Positions 8,965 through 17,075 are shown, numbered from the stretch's first letter. The stretch: DNA of 64,000 bases from Priestia abyssalis (GCF_002019595.1 NZ_KV917369.1:1388417-1452416); one strand, 5' to 3'. A program made the numbers and translations. The notes: generated from the sequence alone by a model not told the origin.

Positions 8965-10023
8965 ATGACACACTTAAAAAAATTTATCGAAGAATTTGGT
9001 GATCTTCAAATATTATATAAACGGAAAAGAGCACGATTAGATAATTGGAAACATCAATTTCAGCAATTGGAACTAGAAATTAAAAGACTCATAATGTCCT
9101 TTGAGCAGCATTATGAACAGTGGATCGTTAGCGAACAGTTTGGGGATGAGGTGAAAGAAAAGTTAGAAAATCGGCGTGAAGGTATTCGATTATCAGTCAA
9201 AAGCGTAAGCCGGCTGCTCCGCAAACTTAAGCCTGAAAAGCCGTTAGAAGGGAGCGCCTCTGTATTCATAGGTGAGGAAGAGCTGGCAGTTAAATTATCA
9301 ATCTTCACTTGGAAAGTGCTAAAAGAGGGAATCAATCTACAAGATTCCCAATTAAACAAAGGAAAAGACGGGGTATTTAAAGAAACTGCAAGTGATATGA
9401 AAGCTGAACAAGCGGCAGAAAACAATCATGAAAATGTGCAGGGTGAGGAATTAGATCGGTGCGAACTAACCGTGGAACAAGAGAATGAACAGGCAGGCAA
9501 CAAAATTATGGAGGAAACCCTTCTTTCTAATCGCAACATAATTGAGGAACTGGACGAGTCTATTGAAGCAGCGGAAAAAAGATTTGTGACATTCATGGAA
9601 AAAAGTGTGGCCCCAATCATGGACGGTTTATACAGCGGAAAGTGCTATGCAACTGAATTAATAGCGGAGCTGAGAGACGCTCGTTATGAACGAATGGAAA
9701 AAGTGGAAGAGTGGCTCGTGATTTATAGTTTATTACTATCAGAGATTCAAACTCTATTTAATCAATTTTCCATTACCTTATTCGCGCCTGCTGCGGGTGA
9801 TAGTTTTGATGAACATAGACATGAGCCGATTGGGGTTGTAGACGATTTACATTTTCAAAGTGAACAAATAAAAGAGGTTGTTCGATACGGTTTGTTTTAT
9901 AAGAAACCGATATTTAATCAGGACTCGTTTCTCATTCGGCCTGCGCAGGTGATTGTGGTGAAAAACAAGATACAAAACACGATAGAAGAGCAAAGAGGGA
10001 CGAATCATGAGAATGGACAATGA
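8965..10023 (+). CDS. Coiled-coil protein with GrpE-like C-terminus (putative nucleotide exchange factor)
   Basis: A 352-residue protein. The N-terminal ~110 residues are highly charged and helical (coiled-coil pattern), residues ~130-190 are acidic and low complexity, and residues ~190-260 form another long helix (ELDESIEAAEKRFVTFMEK onward). The C-terminal ~60 residues resemble the GrpE beta-wing region: GVVDDLHFQSEQIKEVVRYG, then FLIRPAQVIVVKN, which mirrors the GrpE pattern of a promoter-like pairing block, E-x-x-x-GY and IRPA-x-V-x-V. GrpE releases ADP from Hsp70. Lying between the Hsp70 genes and overlapping the third by 17 bases, it is best read as their dedicated exchange factor; this is inference from the C-terminal pattern and context. 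At 352 residues it is almost twice the usual GrpE size. Confidence 0.68.
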   Translation: MTHLKKFIEEFGDLQILYKRKRARLDNWKHQFQQLELEIKRLIMSFEQHYEQWIVSEQFGDEVKEKLENRREGIRLSVKSVSRLLRKLKPEKPLEGSASVFIGEEELAVKLSIFTWKVLKEGINLQDSQLNKGKDGVFKETASDMKAEQAAENNHENVQGEELDRCELTVEQENEQAGNKIMEETLLSNRNIIEELDESIEAAEKRFVTFMEKSVAPIMDGLYSGKCYATELIAELRDARYERMEKVEEWLVIYSLLLSEIQTLFNQFSITLFAPAAGDSFDEHRHEPIGVVDDLHFQSEQIKEVVRYGLFYKKPIFNQDSFLIRPAQVIVVKNKIQNTIEEQRGTNHENGQ

Positions 10024-11485
10024 AAAGAAACCGGTTCTTGGTATTGATTTAGGTACCACTTACTCGGCGATTGCCAGATGGACGGAGAAAGGGCCGAAAG
10101 TATACCAGAATCCGAGAAGAGAATATACGTGGGCGTCAGTTGTTTATCATGATGAGCGTCAAGCCAAGCCATTGGTTGGAAACCTTGCATTAAAGCGCGC
10201 GTTGATCGATCCTGAAAATGCTGTAATCGGTGTGAAGCGAATGATGGATGCTGGGGGAGAAAAAATCCGTTTAGGAAACAGGGAGTATACACCGATTGAA
10301 ATTTCTTCTATGATTTTGCGTGATGTGTATGAATATGCAGAAAAAACAACACCCGGATTTGATCCTGCAGGCGTTGTGGTGACTGTTCCATACTATTTTA
10401 CAGCGCTCCAATGTATGAACACATCGGAAGCAGCTTCATTAGCAGGACTAAATGTGCTTGGTATCATTCAGGAGCCGGTTGCAGCGGCGCTTGCCTATGG
10501 AATTCATGAAGAGGAAACATTGAGTGATGAAGTCATCATGGTATTTGATTTAGGCGGCGGCACTTTTGATTTGACTATTTTCCGTTTACGAAACAGTAAA
10601 GAGAGACTAACATTCGAAGTACTCGCAACAGGAGGAGATGACCGTCTTGGCGGCCTTGATTTCGATAAAAGTCTCGCAGAGTTGATTAGAGAGAAAGCAG
10701 CATTGAATTTTTCAGGACTTTCTTCTGCAAATAAGATGAAAGTAAAAGCGGCTTTGATGGAAGCGGCAAAAGAGGCAAAGGAAATATTATCATACGAAGA
10801 ATATACGGATATTATCAAACCGAACATATTGCCGGGACAGCATATTGAAGTTGAAGTTGAGCGGGGAGAGTTCGAGAAATGTATAGAAGACTATTTCGAG
10901 AAAATGGATATGATTCTTGATACCGTCATTGAGAAAGCTTCGCTATCAAGAAATGATATTAACCGTGTGATTAAAGTCGGAGGTTCGAGCCGTATTCCTA
11001 AAATTGATGAACTGCTTTCTCAAAAAATTGGGACGGACAAAATTTTTGGCAATATCGATCCAGATCTTTGCGTTGCCGAAGGAGCGAGTGTATATGCAGC
11101 TTTTTTGGATGAGCGGATTGAATGGTCTAAAAAAATTGAAATTAAAACAGCTACTGCTCATGCGCTCGGTATTGGGTTAGGAGACGGCCGGTTCAGCGTG
11201 TTAATCCCAAGCAATCGCCAAACCCCGTGTGAAGCAACCCGCATATTTACAACCAATGCTGATGATTGCGAGGAAGTGGATATTGATGTGTATCAAGGTT
11301 CCTCAAAACTCACGAAAAATAACAAAAAAATCGGAACCATTCACGTCTCGGGGTTAAAGAAGTATCCTGCAGGGGAATTGGATATTCACATTACGTTTCG
11401 GATTAATCAGCAGCAAAGCGTTTCGGTAACCATCGTGCAAAAGGAAAGCAATATTCGGAAGGTTGAAAGCGTAAAGCTAACATAA
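10007..11485 (+). CDS. Hsp70-family ATPase 3 (lidless DnaK-like)
   Basis: A 492-residue Hsp70 homologue whose ATG lies within the last 17 bases of the GrpE-like gene, indicating translational coupling. The ATPase core is intact: GIDLGTTYSAIARW, VIGVKRMMD with the catalytic Lys, VVTVPYYFTALQ, QEPVAAALAYG, DLGGGTFDLTIF and KVGGSSRIPK. The C-terminal region starts at ATAHALGIGLGDGRFSVLIP and resembles a reduced beta domain ending in VTIVQKE; no lid helices follow. Unlike the first two it has a Tyr at the GTTYS position, as in classical DnaK/HscC proteins, and it may have a separate origin. A 41-base gap leads to the pseudokinase gene. Confidence 0.86.
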   Translation: MRMDNEKKPVLGIDLGTTYSAIARWTEKGPKVYQNPRREYTWASVVYHDERQAKPLVGNLALKRALIDPENAVIGVKRMMDAGGEKIRLGNREYTPIEISSMILRDVYEYAEKTTPGFDPAGVVVTVPYYFTALQCMNTSEAASLAGLNVLGIIQEPVAAALAYGIHEEETLSDEVIMVFDLGGGTFDLTIFRLRNSKERLTFEVLATGGDDRLGGLDFDKSLAELIREKAALNFSGLSSANKMKVKAALMEAAKEAKEILSYEEYTDIIKPNILPGQHIEVEVERGEFEKCIEDYFEKMDMILDTVIEKASLSRNDINRVIKVGGSSRIPKIDELLSQKIGTDKIFGNIDPDLCVAEGASVYAAFLDERIEWSKKIEIKTATAHALGIGLGDGRFSVLIPSNRQTPCEATRIFTTNADDCEEVDIDVYQGSSKLTKNNKKIGTIHVSGLKKYPAGELDIHITFRINQQQSVSVTIVQKESNIRKVESVKLT

Positions 11486-11526
11486 TGACTGTAAAAATGC
11501 ATGACTTAAAAGGTGTGTGATACACA

Positions 11527-13431
11527 TTGAGAATAGATGGTTATGAGATAGAAAGAGAGATTTTCTCGAATGAATACGGTTTGGCTGTGTATGAAGTGAC
11601 CAGCTTGAATAATGGTCAACGTCATATGTTAAGGCTGCTGGATGTATCCAGCCATCAAGAAGGGCTTCAGCAAGATAAATGGTATGAAGTCTACGAGAAG
11701 TATCAATTGACTATCACTAATTTCAAATATTTACCTCGAGTTTTTTCCATTAATATGATAGACGAGTTTCGATCATATACGATATTGGAGGGAGAAGAAG
11801 GACGCATATTAAAGAGCAAGGGCCAAATTGGATTAGAGCAAGTCTTACAGCTAATTGATGCCGTTCACCATCTTCATCAAAAGAAAGTGGTTCATGGATC
11901 CATTTATGCTGAAAATATTTGGCTTACGAATAAAGGGCGTGTCGTTCTGTATGGTGCAGGGGAATCAACAGCGATAAATGGAAGTCAACAACATGATGTA
12001 GTTGCAGATGTCAAACAGCTCGTAGATGTGATTTGTCAATACTCCGTGTTAGATAAAGAGGTAATTCGACATTTAAAGATTGAGAACCCAAGCACCATTG
12101 CGGAATTAGAATCCATTGTATGGAAGACAGAGTCTTTGCAAACAACAGAAAATGAGAAGAAAAGCGGAGGCTTAGTGGAAAAAGGAGAGCTGACTTTATT
12201 CAAAGAAATATCGGTTCTAGCTGCTGAAAAGGAAAAGCCGCCGCTTCGTTCTAACAGGCCAAAAGAGAAGTCTGAGCAGCCGAGTAGATCATTTAGAGAC
12301 AAAAGAGCCTTTCCATATGAAACGCGAAAACGAGCGGAGAAGCGAAGGAGACGAACATCTCCATGGATGCGGAGATTTGTTGCCGGCATGGCGGGAATCT
12401 TCGCTATATTATTGATTCACGAGCTGTTTTCTTATTTGCAGTTACAGAAGATTCCGACTTTGGAAGAACAGGAGATTCCTGTTGCTGTAGAACAATCACC
12501 CTCTTTTGAGGAGCAAAAACCTCTAACTGAAGTATCTGAAGAGAGGATATGGGGAAATCAGGATGAAGAACAAATCGAAGTACAGGAAGAAATTCAGGAA
12601 GTGCCAGCTCCAGTCGTGTATACAATAAAAGAGGTAGAAGCCTTTATGAAGGAGTATGCTGTCTTAAGTGAAGAAGCATTGAAACAGCAAAACTTCTCTC
12701 TTGTGGAACCTTTAATAGATCCGGCCGGCTCCATTTATCAAGAACAGCTCGATTATTATAATAATGCAGAAAACAGCGGGATAATAGAGGAAATGTCCAT
12801 CTTTAACGTAATCGATATTGAACAAACTGATCAATCAACATATAAGGTTTCAGCACATGAAGAGTATAATGTTGTCTACAGGGATGCTCAAAAGGAAACG
12901 AAGAGATTTAATAGTGTTTATATCGTGAAAATAGTAAAGGACGAGCAATTAGCTGTCAATGAGAGGATATATGAACAAGAGTTCAATCCACTGAAAAGCA
13001 GTGAAGAGGAACAAGACAATGAAGTAACCGTAACAGAATCTGATATGGCTATATTTATGGAAGAGTATATAAAGGCACGAGAAGAAGCCATCCAGCAGGA
13101 CGATTTTGCTTATGTAGAGAAATTGCTTGACCGAAATGGTTCTGCGTATCAAGAGGTACAAAATCATATTCAGTCTTTAAACGGCGACAATATTCCAGAA
13201 ATACTGCTAACGTACAGTATTGGTGATCTTACACAACTGGATGAGTCAAGTTATAAAGCGGTTGTCTATGAGGAATACCGCCTCCCGGGCAGTAATGAAA
13301 CGATGGAAGTTCAAAGCTATAAATGCGAATATGTAATCACATGGTTAGACGGTCAACTCGTCGTTCATGAACAGTCAAAGACGGAAATTAATTTGAATAG
13401 AAATGAAGAGGCCTCACCTATTGATAGGTGA
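11527..13431 (+). CDS. Membrane-anchored pseudokinase with two TcaA/NTF2-like domains
   Basis: A 634-residue protein starting at TTG after AAGGTGTGTGAT. Residues ~1-210 resemble a Ser/Thr kinase fold, but the key residues are lost: the VAIK position reads HMLRLLD, the HRDLKPEN loop reads HGSIYAEN, and DFG reads YGAG. It should therefore bind rather than phosphorylate. A very basic stretch (RKRAEKRRRRTSPWMRR) precedes one TM helix near residues 282-300. Outside the membrane there are two tandem repeats of ~115 residues, starting VYTIKEVEAFMKEYA and VTESDMAIFMEEYI, resembling the TcaA/NTF2-like domains found in Bacillus surface proteins. Acidic spacers separate them. Context suggests it anchors or recruits the chaperones at the membrane, with an external sensing module; that role is inference. 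Confidence 0.78.
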   Translation: MRIDGYEIEREIFSNEYGLAVYEVTSLNNGQRHMLRLLDVSSHQEGLQQDKWYEVYEKYQLTITNFKYLPRVFSINMIDEFRSYTILEGEEGRILKSKGQIGLEQVLQLIDAVHHLHQKKVVHGSIYAENIWLTNKGRVVLYGAGESTAINGSQQHDVVADVKQLVDVICQYSVLDKEVIRHLKIENPSTIAELESIVWKTESLQTTENEKKSGGLVEKGELTLFKEISVLAAEKEKPPLRSNRPKEKSEQPSRSFRDKRAFPYETRKRAEKRRRRTSPWMRRFVAGMAGIFAILLIHELFSYLQLQKIPTLEEQEIPVAVEQSPSFEEQKPLTEVSEERIWGNQDEEQIEVQEEIQEVPAPVVYTIKEVEAFMKEYAVLSEEALKQQNFSLVEPLIDPAGSIYQEQLDYYNNAENSGIIEEMSIFNVIDIEQTDQSTYKVSAHEEYNVVYRDAQKETKRFNSVYIVKIVKDEQLAVNERIYEQEFNPLKSSEEEQDNEVTVTESDMAIFMEEYIKAREEAIQQDDFAYVEKLLDRNGSAYQEVQNHIQSLNGDNIPEILLTYSIGDLTQLDESSYKAVVYEEYRLPGSNETMEVQSYKCEYVITWLDGQLVVHEQSKTEINLNRNEEASPIDR

Positions 13432-13439
13432 GTTTTTTT
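13413..13439 (+). terminator. Terminator embedded in the pseudokinase stop codon
   Basis: CTCACCTATTGATAGGTGAG followed by seven T. The TGA stop at 13429-13431 lies within the 3' arm, so the last codons (Ser-Pro-Ile-Asp-Arg) are encoded by the stem. It closes the Hsp70 operon and implies that the PspA pair downstream has its own promoter. Confidence 0.85.
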
Positions 13440-13544
13440 ATGAAAAAATTTTTAAATAGTTTTTTTAAGCTTCGTTCATTTTCACCGAGTTTTCATTTTA
13501 CTTTACTAAAATTCAAGTATCAGGAGATGGAAGGAGGGGAAAGA

Positions 13545-13970
13545 ATGAATGCTCAAGTACGAAAAGGTATATTATGGATCGCTGGGATAATTCTTGCATT
13601 TACCGTAATCAAGTTTCTGATGAACTTCTTAGGAGGTTTCTTTTTCTATAATGCCCCGCTGCGTCACCAGCTAGTAGGCAGGGGACATGGCCCGGGCTTT
13701 GGACACCACCATTTAATGCATGGACCGCATCATGGAGGCTTTCATTTAATGGGATGGGTTGTGTTTCTGTTTTTAGGAGTAGCTGCTGCCGTTATCTTAT
13801 GGAGATGGCTTAAAAAGAAAGAAGCGAATCGCTCGTTCCGATCTTCCATTATGGAAGCGTCTATTATTAATCGAGCTGCTCATGTAAACACCAGGAATGC
13901 AGATGTATTGGATGAGTGGGAAGAAAATCAAACAACTAAAAAGGAGAGTGGACCATATGGCAATTTTTAA
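13545..13970 (+). CDS. Small His/Gly-rich two-TM membrane protein coupled to PspA
   Basis: A 141-residue protein not assigned to a named family. TM1 is about residues 8-30, followed by an external-looking loop with a His/Gly-rich segment (GHGPGFGHHHLMHGPHHGG, ~residues 48-66), TM2 (~residues 70-90), then a basic stretch and a cytosolic tail. The His cluster could bind metal, but that is only inference. The start at 13545 has GGAGGGG at good spacing; the longer frame from 13428 runs through the terminator of the preceding gene and is rejected. The last 14 bases overlap the pspA start, so the two are probably translated together, and a membrane-stress role alongside PspA is likely. Confidence 0.7.
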   Translation: MNAQVRKGILWIAGIILAFTVIKFLMNFLGGFFFYNAPLRHQLVGRGHGPGFGHHHLMHGPHHGGFHLMGWVVFLFLGVAAAVILWRWLKKKEANRSFRSSIMEASIINRAAHVNTRNADVLDEWEENQTTKKESGPYGNF

Positions 13971-14628
13971 ACGTATAAAAAATATTATGATGGCTGAAAC
14001 ACATGGACTTCTTGATAAGGTAGAAGACCCAATCGAGATGTTAAATCAATACGTAAGAGAAATGGAGCAGGAAATCAACAAGGGACAGCAAGCTCTTTCT
14101 AACCAAATCTTTTTGGAAAAGAAACAAGAAACTTTAATTATAGAGACAGAGGAATTGATCAGCAAAAGGAACAGGCAGGCAAAATTAGCAGTGGAACGAG
14201 GGGAAGAGCAAATAGCCAAACTGGCTGTACAGGAGAAATTGATTCAAGAAAAGCAGCTGCACGTCTATCAAGAGCAGTATGAAATGATCAAAAGCCAGAC
14301 GACAACTCTATGGGAACAGTTGAATCAATTGAAACAAAAATATCAAGAGTTACAGCAAAAAAGACTTCTGCTAGTTTCAAGAGCGAATGTGGCTCACTCA
14401 ATGAAACAAATGCACAATACTTTTATATCATTCAGCACAGAGAATGTAGCGAGAGGAGTAGCGAGAGCGGAAGAACGAGTAGTAATGAAGGAGGCTGAGG
14501 TACAAGCAGGTCACCAATTATCCAAGTCTTCAAACGCCTTTAATCCCCGTTATATGGATGTGGCCATGCAAGACGAGGTAGAAAAGGAAATCCAAAAGTT
14601 GAAAGGTTTAAATACGGAAACGGCGTAA
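13957..14628 (+). CDS. pspA: PspA/IM30 (ESCRT-III-like) membrane-protection protein
   Basis: A 223-residue, almost wholly helical protein of the PspA/IM30/Vipp1 family, which oligomerises on damaged or stressed membranes. Typical landmarks: N-terminal amphipathic helix MAIFKRIKNIMMAETHGLLDKVEDPIEMLNQYVREMEQEI, then long coiled-coil helices and the A-R-A-N-V-A-like hairpin (SRANVAHSMKQM). Start ATG at 13957 lies behind AAAAAGGAGAG; an out-of-place extension to 13897 is rejected. In B. subtilis the homologues pspA and liaH are cell-envelope-stress genes. I could not find a convincing sigma-W-type promoter before 13545. A hairpin terminator follows at 14689. Confidence 0.88.
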   Translation: MAIFKRIKNIMMAETHGLLDKVEDPIEMLNQYVREMEQEINKGQQALSNQIFLEKKQETLIIETEELISKRNRQAKLAVERGEEQIAKLAVQEKLIQEKQLHVYQEQYEMIKSQTTTLWEQLNQLKQKYQELQQKRLLLVSRANVAHSMKQMHNTFISFSTENVARGVARAEERVVMKEAEVQAGHQLSKSSNAFNPRYMDVAMQDEVEKEIQKLKGLNTETA

Positions 14629-14688
14629 CGATCATCTTCAGCCAAACATAGCGAAATCAAAATCGATCTTTTGGCATACAAAAAGACA

Positions 14689-14730
14689 AAAAGAGAAACG
14701 ATGCGAATTTTGCGCCATCGTTTCTCTTTT
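14689..14730. terminator. Hairpin terminator between pspA and the convergent lipoprotein gene
   Basis: AAAGAGAAACGATG and CATCGTTTCTCTTT arms around a short loop, with A tracts on one side and T-rich sequence on the other. It could act in both directions. Confidence 0.75.
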
Positions 14731-14843
14731 CTAATACATTCTACTTAATCATTTGACACATTTCATCCCATCCAAGGCCATTTACAATCGGCCATTCAGA
14801 CAACTTGAATGTGCCTTCAAGGGTTCTAAATCGATCTATATAG
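14731..14843 (-). repeat. TATATA-bounded hairpin repeat, copy C (minus strand, lacks hairpin 1)
   Basis: Read on the minus strand it starts CTATATAGATCGATTTAGA, then passes directly to ACCCTTGAAGG and the tail CATTCAAGTTGTCTGAATGG, ending near AAGTAGAATGTATT. Hairpin 1 has been deleted. It lies just behind the lipoprotein stop codon. Confidence 0.75.
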
Positions 14844-14848
14844 TTGTA

Positions 14849-15664
14849 TTATTCAGCCGGTTGCTCGCCGCCGAACCATTTTTCGATTAATTTATCCAAT
14901 TCGCCGCTTTCTTTCATTTCCTTTAACACATTGTTGAACTCAGCAGTCAACTCGCTGTCTTTAGGGAACGCTACTGCCGATCCTTTTTCCTCTGCATCTG
15001 GAATTGGAAAGCCTACAAGAGTCTCATCTTTATTAAAGTAGTTTTTTGCAACGACATCTTCAATTACTGCTGCATCAAAACGATTGGAGTTCATTTCTTG
15101 AATGATTTCTGGAATGCGGTTGCGATTTTCAACTTTCATATCAATTGTTTTTTGAAGCTCCATTGCTTTTCCTTCTTGGATGGTTCCTACTTGTACACCA
15201 ACCGTTTTTCCTTTTAAATCTTCAAGTTTTTCAATGCCGCTGTCTTTTTTCGTGACAATGAGATTGTTGCTAATGTAGTACGGTTCTGTGAAATCGACGC
15301 TCTTTTTACGTTCTTCAGTAGCAGTCATACCTGCCATAACAAAATCTACTTTGCCGGCTTGAATCGCAGGAATTAGGCCGTTGAAATCCATATCTACCAA
15401 TTTTACTTCGTATCCAAGTTCTTTTGTAATTGCTTTTGCCAAATCAGCATCAAAACCGATAATTTCATCACCTTTAGCTGTATCGATGTACTCGAACGGC
15501 GGGTAGTCAGCAGATGTGCCCATCGTTAATACTTTCTTTTCTTCTTTTTCTGCGCCCCCTTCCGCAGCTCCATTTTCTTTTTCACCGCTTGTTCCGCATG
15601 CTGTTAATAGACTGACAGCAAGCATACCGCTTAAAATTGACGAAAACCATTTTTTCTTTTTCAT
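14849..15664 (-). CDS. Amino-acid ABC transporter substrate-binding lipoprotein (ArtP-like)
   Basis: A 271-residue periplasmic-binding-protein-type lipoprotein. It has a signal peptide with lipobox LLTAC (Cys lipidation), a short acidic linker, and a family 3 solute-binding domain: LTMGTSADYPPFEYID at the start, then GFDADLAKAI, GLIPAIQAGKVDFVMAGMT, KSVDFTEPYY, LKGKTVGVQVGTIQEG and the final KMKESGELDKLIEKWFGG-type block. This resembles B. subtilis ArtP (YqiX, arginine). It binds a polar amino acid outside the membrane and hands it to a permease, but no permease or ATPase is adjacent here. The ATG at 15664 has AGGGGG upstream; the earlier ATG at 15679 is too close to it. Upstream DNA is very AT-rich. 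Confidence 0.85.
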   Translation of the reverse strand: MKKKKWFSSILSGMLAVSLLTACGTSGEKENGAAEGGAEKEEKKVLTMGTSADYPPFEYIDTAKGDEIIGFDADLAKAITKELGYEVKLVDMDFNGLIPAIQAGKVDFVMAGMTATEERKKSVDFTEPYYISNNLIVTKKDSGIEKLEDLKGKTVGVQVGTIQEGKAMELQKTIDMKVENRNRIPEIIQEMNSNRFDAAVIEDVVAKNYFNKDETLVGFPIPDAEEKGSAVAFPKDSELTAEFNNVLKEMKESGELDKLIEKWFGGEQPAE

Positions 15665-15869
15665 GTTTTTCCCCCTCATTTTCTCTCTTCATTTTTTTGA
15701 AAATTATTAATATTATAAAATAAAAATATTATTTTTGAAATAACATTTAAAAAATTTATATATATTCATTAATCTGTATTTTAAAACACTTTTATCAATA
15801 TCACAACTATTTTTTTGAAAAAAATAAAATTACAAAGTATTAGTAGTATTATTATAAAAAAATTCCACA

Positions 15870-15908
15870 AATAATATGGCAGGGGAAAAAGTCCCCTGCC
15901 ATATTATT
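15870..15908. terminator. Near-perfect 17-bp hairpin
   Basis: AATATGGCAGGGGA / TCCCCTGCCATATT arms with a GC-rich core, and T-rich sequence on the minus-strand side. It looks like a terminator, but no convincing gene ends here: minus-strand ORFs leading into it are short and without recognisable similarity. The 200 bases between it and the lipoprotein gene are nearly pure A/T with nothing else visible. Confidence 0.6.
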
Positions 15909-16098
15909 TATGCCTGCAATGGTTCCTTCTTGTTCCGTAAATGCCATAACCATCATTCCTTTCAAATGATATTGTTTTATATAATATTATTATTTTTGAT
16001 AATAATGAGTCGAGAATTGAACAAACAAAATTTTTGTGGGGAACGAGAGGTATGTAAAACAAGCATTGCTCTAAAGTTGAACCGTTTTTCTGAAGCTG

Positions 16099-16368
16099 GT
16101 GAAAAAGTGTTTCAATAGAAATTTCCCTCCATATGCTTACCCCATTCAAATTCCTCTTAACGTTAAAATCGTGATTCCAAGTCATACTTTCCCTACAAAA
16201 GAAAATGCCCCTTCTAAAGAAGCGATGGAACAGTTAATGGGCAGTTTCCCGATTATTGAAAATATGATGGATAAAGACAAAGAATTAGTTGAATTATTAA
16301 AAGGTAATAATCAAACGAAAGTGTTGATGATAGGGTATGGAGAAGAAAAAGAAATCGATTTACATTAA
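16099..16368 (+). CDS. Short hypothetical protein, possibly a remnant
   Basis: An 89-codon frame opening with GTG; no good ribosome site precedes it. The middle (YAYPIQIPLNVKIVIPSHTFPTKE) and the C-terminus (VLMIGYGEEKEIDLH) look like real protein sequence, but I do not recognise the family. The absence of a clear start and the unclear region upstream suggest the 3' part of a longer, decayed gene. Low confidence. Confidence 0.3.
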   Translation: MKKCFNRNFPPYAYPIQIPLNVKIVIPSHTFPTKENAPSKEAMEQLMGSFPIIENMMDKDKELVELLKGNNQTKVLMIGYGEEKEIDLH

Positions 16369-16423
16369 AAAAATCGACTATAGAGACAGAACATGACCTG
16401 AAAGCCTGTTAGAGAAATACATG

Positions 16424-16460
16424 GCAAGCCGCCTCCAAGAAATCCATGCAGGCGGCTTGC
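16424..16460 (-). terminator. Hairpin downstream of the YjcZ-type gene
   Basis: GCAAGCCGCCT / AGGCGGCTTGC arms. Positioned 20 bases beyond the stop of the minus-strand spore gene at 16480; T tract weak. Confidence 0.6.
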
Positions 16461-16479
16461 TGTTGTGAAAATTAGTGTA

Positions 16480-16626
16480 TTAACACTTTTTATCGAAAGC
16501 AACAGCACCGATAATGATTAATAAAATGAACAATACAACGATTAACGCAAAGCCGCCGCCGTTTCCGTATCCGCCATAACCATAACCGCCGTATCCGTAA
16601 CCTCCGCAGCATCCTCCGAAGCCCAT
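16480..16626 (-). CDS. YjcZ-family small sporulation protein 1
   Basis: A 48-residue protein: Met-Gly-Phe-Gly-Gly-Cys-Cys followed by Gly-Tyr repeats ([17 protein letters not shown]), then the hallmark hydrophobic helix [19 protein letters not shown] and a short basic tail ending in Cys. This Gly/Tyr-rich leader plus [13 protein letters not shown] helix defines the YjcZ/YczO-like sporulation peptides made in the spore-forming cell. It is too short for usual ORF thresholds. A G/A-rich ribosome site (GGAGGTG) lies upstream. The second copy at 16669 is arranged head to tail, pointing to local duplication with change of the repeat position. Confidence 0.85.
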   Translation of the reverse strand: MGFGGCCGGYGYGGYGYGGYGNGGGFALIVVLFILLIIIGAVAFDKKC

Positions 16627-16668
16627 ATCCTTTTCACCTCCTGTCATAAAAAATCATAGATTTGATGA

Positions 16669-16779
16669 TTAGTAACCGTAACCTCCGCCGTATCCTCCTA
16701 AAGCACCGGCACCTACGATGATTAACAGGATAAACAATACAACAATTAATGCAAAGCCGTTGTTGCGTCCTTCTGACAT
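16669..16779 (-). CDS. YjcZ-family small sporulation protein 2
   Basis: A 36-residue paralogue: MSEGRNNG, then the same [19 protein letters not shown] helix, then a C-terminal Gly/Tyr run (GGYGGGYGY). Here the Gly/Tyr part follows the membrane helix, whereas in its neighbour it precedes it. AAGAGGTGAATG provides the ribosome site. Role in the spore coat or membrane is unproven for the family. Confidence 0.85.
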   Translation of the reverse strand: MSEGRNNGFALIVVLFILLIIVGAGALGGYGGGYGY

Positions 16780-16919
16780 TTCATTCACCTCTTTGTGAAG
16801 ATTAAAAGGAACGATTGTTGTTTCCTTTGTATGTAGCATATGAAAAATTTAAAAAATGGTTTGGACTAATGAATTGGTTTTAATGAAGACTACCCATGCA
16901 ATTGGCAAAAACATAAAAG

Positions 16920-16966
16920 AGCAGCCCCATCATAGAAGAAGCTCAAGAGGATGGGGCTGTTTGATT
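16920..16966. terminator. Hairpin terminator
   Basis: AGCAGCCCCATC / GATGGGGCTGT arms around an 18-base loop, followed by TTTGATTTA. No gene obviously ends here on the plus strand, so it may belong to a lost gene. Confidence 0.55.
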
Positions 16967-17075
16967 TACTCTATAATCATTTAGTGAATTTGAGGGGCCA
17001 TTTATTAAAATTTACACTTTGATCCCTTCTATGATGTTCAGCTCCAGCGCCTGGCTTAGTAAGTGAAAAACTGAC

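Noticed and set aside
10007..11485. Hsp70-3 as a housekeeping DnaK
   Set aside because: It is ~120 residues too short, without lid and without a neighbouring dnaJ/hrcA; the true dnaK is expected elsewhere.
13428..13544. Upstream start for the His-rich membrane protein
   Set aside because: The extension overlaps the terminator of the preceding gene and lacks a ribosome site; 13545 has GGAGGGG.
15904..16185. 93-codon minus-strand ORF ending at the 15870 hairpin
   Set aside because: The hairpin position is suggestive, but codon use and sequence show no family and it conflicts with the plus-strand remnant.
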